Below, in pieces: positions 8,958 through 18,091 of a stretch of 64,000 nucleotides of DNA; within the stretch, counting starts at the first letter, position 1; each line of letters begins with the position of its first letter. Below the pieces are notes generated by a model. It saw nothing but the letters and a program-made list of their open reading frames with translations, ran no database searches and had not been told where the DNA came from. The stretch comes from CAVZRC01 sp963777695 (GTDB lineage Bacteria > Planctomycetota > Planctomycetia > Isosphaerales > Isosphaeraceae): NCBI GenBank assembly GCA_963777695.1, contig CAVZRC010000003.1, forward strand, positions 5,084,001 to 5,148,000, in the 5' to 3' direction. The translations under genes were made by a program, and so were the position numbers.

Positions 8958-11134
8958 ATGGTCTCGTCTCGCCTGTGGTTCACGACACTCACGCTCCTGG
9001 TCGGGATGGTCGCGATCGATTCCAGGCTGTTCGCAGCGGAGCCGTCCATCGATCTGTCCGGCTACCGCGCGGATAGCGGCGTCGCCGTACGGCGCGACGG
9101 CGATCGCATCATCGTGGACTGGCCGATGGAATCGAAAGAGTCCGGCCGGCTCATCCTGGACTTGCAAACCGGCCAGCCGCTCATCCGATCCATCGGGATG
9201 GTCGCCAGGACCGACGGGAACGCACGAGCACTTCTCGAAGGCATCGATCCCGTCACGTTCTTGCTGGTCGGCTCGCGACAGGCGCCCGCGGGCCGGCCGC
9301 CGGGCATGAGCGTCTTCAACACCTTCTTCGACACGCCCGCCAACCGGCCCTTTCAGAGTTACCGATCGAAGCTCGACATCAAGCAGGTCGGCGTGACCAG
9401 CCACGGACATCGCACCACGGTGGCGATCGGCGAGGTTGCAATCGGGAGTTTTTCCGGCGAGCTTCAGATCACGTTCTACCGCGCAGCTCGCTGATTCACG
9501 TCGAGATGGTCATCCACACGCAGGAGGATCGACGCGCGATCCTCTACGACACCGGCCTGGCGTTGTCCGAGTCGAGCAAGGTGGTCCGCTTTGCCTGGAT
9601 GGACACGGAAGGGAAACTCCACCGCGATCGGCCGGCCTCGGAGCAGACGGATCGACATCTGGCCGTGCGGCATCGCACCCTGATCGCGGAGACCCCGGCC
9701 GGATCGATCGCGTGCTTCCCGCCGCCCCACCAGTTCTTCTCCCCGCGCGACCTCACGGACAATCTCCGCACGGTCTGGTACGGCAAGGACCACCGCGGCC
9801 TCGACGATCGCTCCGGCTTCGGCATCCGCCAGTCGGAGACAGGCGGGGGCTCATACGTCCCGTGGTTCAACGCACCGCCCGGCACCGATCAGCGACTCGG
9901 CGTCTTCTACTTGCTCTCCGACGGCAAGGCGGAGGACGCCTTCAAGAAAGTCCTCCGATACACCAACGGCGATCGGTTTCCCGACCTTCCGCGCCATCGC
10001 AAGCTGACGAGCCACTGGCACATGGCGACGGCCGTGGCCGCGATGAAGGAGAAGGCCCAGGGCGGCCCGCGCACAACGCCCGACCTGGTCGGGATGTTCA
10101 AGGCGATGGGCGTCGAGGTCGTCCACCTGGCCGAGTTCCACGGCGACGGCCATCCGCAGGACGCGGGCCCGCTCCGGCTGCCGGAGATGCAGGCGATGTT
10201 CGACGAGTGCCGGCGGCTCTCGGACGACACGCTCCTGTTTCTCCCGGGCGAGGAGGCCAACATCCACCTCGGCCTGTCCGACGCCGGCAAGCGTCCTGGC
10301 CACTGGGAATACCTGTTCCCGAGGCCCGTCTACTGGACGATGAAGCGCGCCCCCGGCCAGCCGTTCGTCGAGGAGATGCCCCCATTCGGGCGGGTCTACC
10401 ACGTCGGCGACGGCGCCGATATGCAGGAGCTCCTGAAGCGCGAGGGCGGCCTGGCCTGGACCTCGCACCCGCGGATCAAGGGCTCGAGCTGGACGCCCGA
10501 CCTCTTCCGCCTCGAGGATTTCTACCTCTCCGACCGATGGCTGGGCGCCGCGTGGAAGGCGATGCCCGCCGACCTCTCGCAAGACCGACTCGGCCGACGG
10601 GCCCTGGATCTGCTCGACGACATGGCCAACTGGGGCCAGAAGAAACAATTGCTCGGCGAGGCCGACGTCTTCAAAATCGACCACACTCATGAGCTCTACG
10701 GCCACATGAACATCAACTACGTCCGGCTCGATCCCGACCGCATCCCGCACTTCGACGAGAGCTGGCAGCCCGTGCTCGACGCCGTCCGCGGCGGGCGATT
10801 CTTCACGACCACGGGCGAGGTGCTGATCCCCGAGTTCACGGTGCAAGGACAGCCGAGCGGGTCTACGGTAAGACTACAGTCCGGCGACCGCCCCGAGGTC
10901 CACATCGACCTCCGCTGGACGTTCCCGCTCAAGTTCGTCGAGGTGATCTCCGGGGATGGCTCGCGGGTTTATCGCGAGCGGATCGATTGCAGCGACGCAG
11001 ACGAATTCGGCAAGAAGACCTTGAGCGTCAGTCCAGACCTTCGAGGACGGACGTGGGTCCGCGTCGAAGCCTGGGACATCGCCTGCAACGGGGCCTTCAC
11101 CCAGCCGGTCTGGCTGGCGACAAAGCCATGGTGA
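8958..11134 (+). CDS. Secreted protein with PHP-like metal-binding His/Asp motifs, one frame break
   Basis: A signal peptide (MVSSRLWFTTLTLLVGMVAID...FAA) opens the frame at 8958. That frame stops at 9494, while the adjacent frame carries on to 11134. Adding one base near 9481 gives TFYRGSSLIHVEM and a single protein of about 725 residues. The C-terminal two thirds contain HWHMATAV, VVHLAEFHGDGHP, LPGEEANIHLG, WTSHPRIKG and FKIDHTHEL. This spacing of His, Glu and Asp suggests a polymerase/histidinol-phosphatase (PHP) type metallohydrolase. The substrate is unknown and the family call is inference. It is expected to be periplasmic. Confidence 0.6.
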
Positions 11135-11181
11135 ATCGAGGAACCTGGCCGCCGATCGCGGCTCCTGGAAGATCAGAAATG

Positions 11182-11266
11182 AACCACGGAAAACTCGGAG
11201 ATACACGGAAAAGGAAGACCTGATCTGGCCTTTTCTTTCCGTGTATCTCCGTGTTTTCCGTGGTTA
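11182..11266. repeat. Long imperfect palindrome of ACGGA-type units
   Basis: The left arm starts AACCACGGAAAAC and continues with GGAGATACACGGAAA. The right arm, 11230-11266, is its reverse complement with about two differences and a few extra bases. The spacer is about 16 bases. It sits between two convergent genes and may end transcription from both sides. The same style of element occurs at 25027-25162. Confidence 0.8.
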
Positions 11267-11299
11267 AATGTTAGTACTGATCGATCTTGCCGGAGCTTC

Positions 11300-11740
11300 C
11301 TACGGTTGAGACAGCAGGATCTTGATCATCGTCTGCATCTCGGGCCGATCCCACTCTCGGGACCCCTGTGCCGATCCGATCAATCGCCCGGATCGATCGA
11401 TCAGGACCGCAGTCGGCAGGACTTGCACGTCGAAGCGGAGCCGGGCGGACCCCTCGGTGTCCGCGAAGACCGGCATGTGCGAGATCCGGTCCGAAGCGAC
11501 GGCGCTCGCCTCGGCCGCATCGGCCGGATCGAGGCAGACCGGCAAGACGATGAGGCCGGAATCGCGGAACCGGTCCGCCAGGCGTTCGAGATTAGGGAGC
11601 TCCTTCAGGCAAGGTCCGCAGGAAGCGCCCCAGAAGGCGACCAGGACCATCCGGCCATGATGCTGATCGATCGAGACGGTGTGCCCGTTGACGCTGCGGA
11701 CGCTCAGCTTCGGCGCGGGCCGCGGGTCCGACTCCGGCAC
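11300..11740 (-). CDS. TlpA/ResA-like thioredoxin-fold protein
   Basis: The 146-residue product has a redoxin fold with the active-site motif WGASCGPCLKELP (CGPC) and the cis-Pro segment VLPTAVLID. Such proteins reduce or exchange disulphides in the periplasm, often for cytochrome c or copper proteins. The GTG start at 11740 lies inside the preceding cytochrome c gene, overlapping it by 37 bases. Adding one base near 11755 would join the two into one polypeptide through a Pro/Ala-rich linker (AEPAPAPGFVPESDP). No signal peptide precedes the GTG, which supports a fused, exported cytochrome-thioredoxin protein. Confidence 0.75.
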   Translation of the reverse strand: MPESDPRPAPKLSVRSVNGHTVSIDQHHGRMVLVAFWGASCGPCLKELPNLERLADRFRDSGLIVLPVCLDPADAAEASAVASDRISHMPVFADTEGSARLRFDVQVLPTAVLIDRSGRLIGSAQGSREWDRPEMQTMIKILLSQP

Positions 11741-12246
11741 GAACCCCGGCGCCGGAGCGGCTCGGCGAGCGCCGACGGATCCGGCCGATCGTTTCCTCCC
11801 GGATCCTCGCGACGGAACGAACGAACGTAGGCGACCATCGCATCGAGCTCGCGGCGGGGGAAGGTCTCGCCGAAGGCGGGCATGGCGGTGTTGCGTTTCC
11901 CCTCGATGATCGATTGTCCGACCTTCTCACGCGACCAGTCGCCGATCGTCATGGCGAGGTCCCTCGGCGGGGGCCTCAGATTCGCCGAGTCCGAGCCATC
12001 CCCGCGACCTTCGGGGCCGTGGCATCGCAGGCAATGGACCTGGTAGAGCAACTGCCCGCGCGAGACGGCGGCCGGGGAACGGTCCGACGCGGGCTCGACC
12101 GCGATGGTGGTTCCCCGCTCCTCGAACGCCGCGTCCATGGCCCATTCGGCCGATCGCTCGACGAATACAGCCGCCAAGGCGAACACCACGATTTTGGGAG
12201 CGAGCTTTGTCCAGCGGTTGCGACCGATGGGAGCTTGGTTGTTCAT
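11704..12246 (-). CDS. Membrane-anchored mono-haem cytochrome c
   Basis: The product has an N-terminal hydrophobic anchor (LAPKIVVFALAAVFVE), then a class I cytochrome c domain with the haem motif CLRCH preceded by GQLLYQVH. A distal NTAMPAFGETF segment supplies the axial Met. Its ATG overlaps the stop of the upstream sialidase-like gene (ATGA), so the two are translationally coupled. The last 20 or so residues are Arg-rich and unlike a cytochrome tail, consistent with reading past a one-base deletion near 11755 and loss of frame into the thioredoxin domain. Confidence 0.8.
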   Translation of the reverse strand: MNNQAPIGRNRWTKLAPKIVVFALAAVFVERSAEWAMDAAFEERGTTIAVEPASDRSPAAVSRGQLLYQVHCLRCHGPEGRGDGSDSANLRPPPRDLAMTIGDWSREKVGQSIIEGKRNTAMPAFGETFPRRELDAMVAYVRSFRREDPGGNDRPDPSALAEPLRRRGSCRSRTRGPRRS

Positions 12247-13721
12247 GGATTGTCTCGCTGGACGAGGGAATCCGAACCCAGGGCGGGTTTGATCCGGGTG
12301 AAGACAATGCGCTTGCCCTGAGTGTCGAGCTCATTCCAGGCGATCAACACCGTGCCATCCGCCGCGACGACGAGCGCCGGGTTGAGCTGATAGGCACCGG
12401 CCCGAGGCGCGACCGCTCGAGGAGCCGAGAATCCCGCGCCATCCTCGGTGGAGATCGCCAGCATGATCGCCCTCCCGCCGCCAGACAGGTCCGGGCCGTG
12501 GTGACGACCGTGGCCTTTGGTTCCGGTCGAAGCCGAAGTTGCCGGCTCCGGCTCGGGGCCGCCGAGGGCCTCGTCCCAGACGGCGAACAACCGGCGGCCC
12601 GAGACGGCCACCTTGGGATGCCCCTGGATGGCGCTCTCCCCGGGACTTACCGGTCGAGGCGTGAAGCTCGAGGAGGAGGTCGGCGAGCTGGCCGCGTAGA
12701 CCCGATTCTTGCCGGTATGGGCGTCCATCCAGAGGACATGGAGCGTCTCGCCGATCACTCCCAGCGCGGGGCCGTCGTGCGGACAGCCGTCGAACGACCA
12801 CGGGTCGGCCGTGACGCAGACCGCGGGCTCGAAGCCGGCCTTGCCGTCGCGACGGGCTCGGGTCAGCCAGATGTCGCGGTGGCCGCCCTGCGTGTTCCGG
12901 AAGGCGACGATTGGCGAGCCATTCGCGACCGGCAAGACTCCGACATCGCAGCAGGGACAGACGCCCCCGTCGCGGTCCTCGGGACCTTCGTAGACGAGTT
13001 GCTCGGGCTGGAACGCGTCCGAGCCACCGGGCCGAACGGCGACGAACGGCTCCTGGCCCTTGCCGCGGCCGTCGAGCCATCCGGCGACGAGCGTGCCGTC
13101 GGGACCGGCCGCGAGCGTCGTGAAGCCCGGCTTGACGGCGCCGCTGCCGTGCACGGGAAGCGGGGCGGAAAAGCTCCGGCCACCGTCGCGCGACCGGGCG
13201 ACGTAATAGATGACCTTCGGCCCGCCGTCGATCGCCTCGACCCAGCCCAGATTGATCTCGGAACCCGCCGAGGCCAGCCGGGGCAGGACGTGGGTCGAGT
13301 AGGTCATACCGCCTCCCCCTGCCCTGCCCTTCGACGTGTATCGATAGATGGGCACCTTACGCCAGGGGACCGGCGGCTCGAAGTGGGCGCCGCCGTCGCT
13401 CGACCGGGCCAGGTAGAGCGTCCGTTCGAGCTCGCCGGTCTGAGACGCCCAGGCCATGAGCAGGCGGCCTTCGGAGTCGACGGCCAGCGCCGGCGTCTCC
13501 CGATCGGCCGTGACGTCGGCCGGCAGCAGCAGGAACTCCCGTCGAGCCGAGGCCGGGGCCGGGACCATCGCATGAGATGAACCCGACTCGACCGGCGGCT
13601 TCGCGACGTCGTGGGCGACGATCGGGGCCGGCACCGCCCGCCGGGCGTGGCGAAGGCCGCCGACGGCCAGCCCGAGGACGCCCGCGAGGACGACGACCAG
13701 GGCAAGATTTCGAATCATCAT
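12243..13721 (-). CDS. Exported sialidase-like beta-propeller with CPCC and CPH motifs
   Basis: A membrane anchor or signal peptide (MMIRNLALVVVLAGVLGLAVGG) is followed by repeated Asp-box-like segments such as ARSSDGGAHFEPP and RSRDGGRSFSAP, the mark of a BNR/sialidase-type propeller. Two cysteine-containing loops, GGVCPCCDVGVLP and FDGCPHDGP, are not part of classical sialidases and could bind a metal. AGGAG lies five bases upstream of ATG 13721, fixing the start. It is the first gene of a tight unit with cytochrome c and a thioredoxin-like protein. This suggests a redox or metal-related envelope role more than sugar cleavage, which is inference. Confidence 0.7.
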   Translation of the reverse strand: MMIRNLALVVVLAGVLGLAVGGLRHARRAVPAPIVAHDVAKPPVESGSSHAMVPAPASARREFLLLPADVTADRETPALAVDSEGRLLMAWASQTGELERTLYLARSSDGGAHFEPPVPWRKVPIYRYTSKGRAGGGGMTYSTHVLPRLASAGSEINLGWVEAIDGGPKVIYYVARSRDGGRSFSAPLPVHGSGAVKPGFTTLAAGPDGTLVAGWLDGRGKGQEPFVAVRPGGSDAFQPEQLVYEGPEDRDGGVCPCCDVGVLPVANGSPIVAFRNTQGGHRDIWLTRARRDGKAGFEPAVCVTADPWSFDGCPHDGPALGVIGETLHVLWMDAHTGKNRVYAASSPTSSSSFTPRPVSPGESAIQGHPKVAVSGRRLFAVWDEALGGPEPEPATSASTGTKGHGRHHGPDLSGGGRAIMLAISTEDGAGFSAPRAVAPRAGAYQLNPALVVAADGTVLIAWNELDTQGKRIVFTRIKPALGSDSLVQRDNP

Positions 13722-13770
13722 CACTTCTCCTGAATTGGGACGAGGCGCGAAGCCGACGATCACTCGACGC

Positions 13771-14790
13771 TCAATATGAATCCGAAGAGATCACCTCGCC
13801 GCCGGCGCGGGTGGCCAGGGCGCGGAAGGTCGCCAGGCTCACGCTGTCCTTGATGTACTGGACGTGGCCGTCGAGAATCAGCATGTTCACGCCTCCCGGA
13901 TGGAAGCTCCTCGGGCCGGTGACCGCCGCGTTCCGTCCGTTGTCGGTGCAATCCGGATATTTGCTGTTCGGCGTGTAAAAGTGGTTATACGACGCCATGA
14001 TATAGCTCCCCCGCGACCATTCGCGGCCCCGGTCGCCGGCCCACGTGTCCGGCGTGAAACAGACCTGGAGGTACATGTTCGGCGGCAAGAACGACGCGGC
14101 GGGGATATTGGTGATCGTCGTCTCGTTGAAGAGTGCGAACTGGCGACGGGGGTCCGCGGGCGGGCCGCTGCCCGGATTGGTCGTGACGTTATTGCCCATG
14201 ATCGTCTCGCTGTACGCGGTCGTGTTGCTGAGCCCGTCGATGATCGCCGAGAACCGGATCGCGCTGGTGTTGTAAAACGGGCCGTCGGGGAGCTGCGCCC
14301 GGCTGACGACGTTGAAGTTGCCGCTATTGATCGTCCCGGTGCCGGAGTTGACCACGTAGTTCGTCCCGCCCCAGTTCGTCGGGTCGACCCGCTGCTGGCC
14401 GTCGCTCGGGCAGAGGAATGCCGCGATCACCGCCGACTCCACGGTCGTGTTGGCGGGATAGGGCAACTGGCCGGCCTCCGACGCGAATGCGAAGTTGATC
14501 GCGTTGAACATGTTCGCCGCCTCGATGTAGCTGAGCAGCGAGGCCAGCGACGACCAGAGGTACGGATAGCCGTACCGGCCCGCCGGCAGGACGTTCCACA
14601 CCCCCTCGTAATTGTGGATGGCGATGCCGATCTGTTTGAGGTTATTGGTGCACTGGGCCCTCCGCGCCGCCTCTCGGGCGGCCTGGACGGCCGGGAGCAA
14701 TAACGCGATCAGCACGGCGATGATCGCGATCACGACCAGTAGTTCGATCAGTGTAAATCCTCGCGCGCGGCGAGGTCGGTGAAGGCGCAC
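13771..14790 (-). CDS. DUF1559 pilin-like protein
   Basis: The 339-residue product has a type IV pilin/pseudopilin-like N terminus (RGFTLIELLVVIAIIAVLIALLLPAVQAA), then the DUF1559 domain with NNLKQIGIAIHNYE. It ends in the family's H-X9-DG-type C terminus (FHPGGVNMLILDGHVQYIKDSVS). GTG 14790 is chosen because GAGGAG lies 7 bases before it; an ORF extension upstream has no such site. A prepilin peptidase should cut before Phe in GFTL. These proteins are hugely amplified in planctomycetes and their role is unknown. Confidence 0.9.
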   Translation of the reverse strand: MRLHRPRRARGFTLIELLVVIAIIAVLIALLLPAVQAAREAARRAQCTNNLKQIGIAIHNYEGVWNVLPAGRYGYPYLWSSLASLLSYIEAANMFNAINFAFASEAGQLPYPANTTVESAVIAAFLCPSDGQQRVDPTNWGGTNYVVNSGTGTINSGNFNVVSRAQLPDGPFYNTSAIRFSAIIDGLSNTTAYSETIMGNNVTTNPGSGPPADPRRQFALFNETTITNIPAASFLPPNMYLQVCFTPDTWAGDRGREWSRGSYIMASYNHFYTPNSKYPDCTDNGRNAAVTGPRSFHPGGVNMLILDGHVQYIKDSVSLATFRALATRAGGEVISSDSY

Positions 14791-14922
14791 GGTCTCTCTC
14801 CTCAATGGTGGTGCTCGTTCGGAAGTCTCAAGCGTGATGATGAATGGCAGGACGACGCGCGGCCCCGGCCCGAACGCGAGATGCGTGCAAGGGACGCGTC
14901 GAATCTGGGTACGGCGGATTTT

Positions 14923-14982
14923 GTAGGGTGGGTGAAACCCACCGGTATTACGCCGCCTATTGGTGGGTTTCACCCACCCTAC
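14923..14982. repeat. Inverted pair of GTAG-headed REP-like hairpins
   Basis: Two perfect 21-base arms (14923-14943 and 14962-14982) face each other across 18 bases. Each arm begins with the tetranucleotide GTAG and contains its own hairpin, GGTGGGT / ACCCACC around GAA. A GTAG head followed by a hairpin, in opposed pairs, is the layout of REP/BIME elements mobilised by TnpA-REP (RAYT) transposases. A second pair of the same design lies at 47131-47195. No RAYT gene is visible here. Confidence 0.75.
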
Positions 14983-15464
14983 CGAGAGCGGGAGACTTCC
15001 GGCGGATCATCGAGGCGAGAGGCGAACGGAGATGTGAAGGAGAAGACCTCGGTCGAAGTCTGCCAGCGGCCGACTGCCATGGGAATCCGATCAAAATAGC
15101 CGGTCATCACGGCGACCGGCTTGATCGAAATTCGCACACCCTGGTTCGGCAGGATCGGATCGCCGCAAGGCGCGGCGTTCAGGCAGGGTCCCGGACGGAC
15201 GCGGGCCCGACTGTCATCGGTTTCGACCGTCGCGGGTTTTTCCCTCGCGGACCTGCGGGCGCAGCAGCAACTTCCGCCGCCGGAACACCGCGGGCATCCG
15301 CAATCGTGCCCGGACGTGATGACCGAATCCGACCGAGCGGATAACGAAGGCGAAGCCAGGACATCCCGCTCGCCCCACGCGCAAATCACGAGCCCCAGCG
15401 CCATCGGGAGGAGTCGGCGCCAGAGGGGCAGCAAGGGGAAGCAAACTTGAGGCGGGGGCCGCAC
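14979..15464 (-). CDS. Small secreted cysteine-rich protein, unknown
   Basis: The 161-residue product starts with an apparent signal peptide (MALGLVICAWGERDVLAS core). A dense cysteine cluster follows (HDCGCPRCSGGGSCCCARR), then a Cys-containing loop (PGPCLNAAPCGDPI). The cluster could bind metal or form disulphides. The stop codon TAG is supplied by the GTAG end of the adjacent REP-like element, so the true C terminus may have been altered by that insertion. No family was recognised. The opposite strand is also open for about 110 codons, so the coding assignment is moderate. Confidence 0.45.
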   Translation of the reverse strand: MRPPPQVCFPLLPLWRRLLPMALGLVICAWGERDVLASPSLSARSDSVITSGHDCGCPRCSGGGSCCCARRSAREKPATVETDDSRARVRPGPCLNAAPCGDPILPNQGVRISIKPVAVMTGYFDRIPMAVGRWQTSTEVFSFTSPFASRLDDPPEVSRSR

Positions 15465-15687
15465 GTAAGTCCAGCCTGGATGTCGGTTCGGGGCGGAGTA
15501 TTTCTAGACCGTAGCCCATCTTCGAGGGACGGCGGGGCGATGTCAAGTGTCGAGCGTCGCCGAGGATGTCGCGATGTCGCGGTGACGATCACCGGACCGG
15601 CATCCCAACAATGGATTCGAAGCGCGCGGGTGGAGAATGACCTTGCTGGCCACTCTCCACCCGGCACCCACATCAGTCCACCCGGAT

Positions 15688-17968
15688 TCAATGCCCGCCG
15701 ACAGCCGGCATCGCCATCTCGACCTCCGAGATGGTCCCCTTGATCTGCAAGGGGTTGGCCCCTCCGATCGAGAGCGAGAACGTCCACGTCTTGCCCTTGG
15801 CCGGCCCACTCGCCCTGGCTTCCGTGGCCGAGAGCTCCGTCTCGGCGCACTCGGTGGAGATGCCTAAAGCCTTGTCCTTCGCGACCGGGACGCTGTCTTC
15901 GGGCCCGGCGTCGCAACAGGACTCGTCGGTCACGGACGTCAGCGGTGAGATGATGAGAGTCGGGACGCGCCGCTTCGAATTCCTGGGGCGTATCCGCGGC
16001 ACCTCGACGTCCTGGGGCATGTCCGCCGCGAACGCGGTGGCGATCGTCATGAGATCCCGCGTCCCCTTCCACTTGGGACTATGCGGCCTCGTGGCCGGAT
16101 CAGCCGGGGCCGGCATCTCAGGTTTTCCCGGTATCGACGAGAGCGTCGGCGTCGGGGTCGGCACTGACGTGGCAGGCTTGGTGGCCTGGACATACGGATT
16201 CCGCCGCTTCCGACCCTCGGCGATCACGATGTCCCGATCCGCGAGCAGCGTCCCCTTGGCCTCGGCTAGGGCAGCCAGGGAGACGTTGTAGGTTGAACTT
16301 GTATTGCGCCTCGGTCGCGACGGCCGTGGCGTACTGGCTGACCGCATCGAGGAATCGATCGATCGTGATCCGGCCTTCCTCGTAAAAGGCGCGCTGGGCA
16401 TCGAGCCGCTGGGCCGCCGAGGAACGCAGCCGCGACGACGTCTTGTACTGCTTGTAATTCGCGTCGACCTCGAGGAAGAACCGCGCCAGCGAGTGGGTCG
16501 TCTGGTGTTCGATTTGATGCAGATAGGCGTTAGATCGCAAGAGCATGTATTGCGCCTGCCGCGAATTGGCCAGCGGCGACCTCGTCGCCAACGGCATCTG
16601 GAAGGTGTGGCCGATTTGCCAGGTGGTGAAACCTTTGGCGCTCTCCAGGTTCGGGTCCGGGGTGGCTACCTTTTCCGGCTGGGAGAGTACCGGATTGAGA
16701 AGATTGAGTGTGATCTGGTGCACAAAGGCATAGGAGGAATCGAGCTGTTGACCCAGATGGCAGAGCTGATCGAGCGTTTCCAGGTCTAATGGCGGGATGA
16801 GCTGATTCCGGGCGAGCAGGAGTCGTAGCTCCGCGACCCGGACGAGGAGCTTCTGCTGGACGATGTCCGGCTGATTTTCCATCATCTCGCCAAGGCAGGT
16901 GTCCCAGTCGTATTCGATGCGCTGCTCGCTCGGCGGGGTCACGGGGATGATCCGGCGGTTGTCGGCCGGCGGCAGGCCGAGCAGGTTCCGAAGCTGACGC
17001 TCCGTCGTGATGACGTCCGAGGTCCGGGTCACCAGGTCGAGCTGGAATTGTTCGAGTCGCTGCGCCGCCTCGGCGACCTCGGCGACCGTACCGCGGCTGA
17101 GCGTCAGGTCGGCCTCCTCGCGCTTGAGAATCTCCTTCGCCAGGCTGACGGCGCGATCGGCGGCCCAGAGTTGCACGTGGACCTGGGCCAGGCTCCAGTA
17201 GGTCTGCTCGACCGACCGGACTTGCGCCATAATCTCGGCCTTGAAGCGCCAGGGGGTGACATCGGCATTGAGACAGGAGATCACGACCCGATTGGGGCTG
17301 GCGTCGCCAGGTATCGGCTGGGAATTGTCGCTGCTCGAATCGATAGCGCAGCCGATCGGGCTATGATTGGTGCCGAAGGCGATCACCCGGACGACCTCGC
17401 TATTATCGAGCGCGATCCGAGTCGCCTCCTGAATCGTCATCGGCCAGGCTTCCGTGGCCTCGGGGTCGTTGACCGTCCGGGGCTTCGCCATTTTCGGGAG
17501 CTTCATCGGCAGGTTCGAGTTGAGAAGATCCTTGGGCGGTGCGGATGATGCGGCATCCGACGTGACTGTGGCAGGCTTGGTGGCGACGCCCGGGGGTTGC
17601 GTCACCGCGGCCAAGGTCAGGTCGGCCAGAGCCAGCTTCTTGTCGGGCTTGGTGGCGATGCCCGGGGGTTCCGTCAGCTTCGCGACGATGGCGGCCTTTG
17701 CCTCGTCAACGACCAGGTCCACACAGCGTTCGATGCACCGATCCACCAGTCTTGCCATCACTCGCGACATGCGGGCCGTCGTCGTGCGGCTATCGGATTC
17801 AACGACGATCGCGGTGGCCGCCTGGCGACAGGACTCGCCGCCGACAGTCTGGGGACCGCGGATATCGATCTCGATGGGGATCGGCGGGTTTGGGGTCTTG
17901 GGCTGGCTGGGCTGCTGGTCCTGTACGCCGATCAGGGCCAGGGCCAGAACGCTCCACGACAAATTCAT
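15688..17968 (-). CDS. TolC-like outer-membrane efflux protein, one frame break
   Basis: Start ATG 17968 is preceded by GGAGGAGGG. The product has a short signal peptide (MNLSWSVLALALIGV) and an N-terminal extension. Then come helical segments typical of outer-membrane factor proteins (SVEQTYWSLAQVHVQLWAADRAV, TVAEVAEAAQRLEQFQLDLV, RQLRNLLGLPPAD) and a second repeat (ANYKQYKTSSRLRSSAAQRLDAQRA). Near 16291 one extra base must be removed to pass from AQYKFN into YNVSLAALAEAKG. The repaired protein of about 760 residues has a Pro/Thr-rich hydrophilic tail after the barrel region. No inner-membrane pump gene is adjacent. Confidence 0.75.
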
Positions 17969-18091
17969 GGGTCACCCTCCTCCATGCCGAAGAAATGATC
18001 TGCATCCTTGCCGGCTCAACCCAATGGGACTGCCGCCGGGACGTTCTTCCCTCGCATTCCCGAGGGGATTCGTGGGCAAGTCGCCATCCCC

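Noticed and set aside
12207..13580. A 457-codon plus-strand frame opposite the sialidase-like gene
   Set aside because: The composition is Arg-rich and repetitive, and the minus strand has a clear RBS, signal peptide and Asp-box-like repeats.
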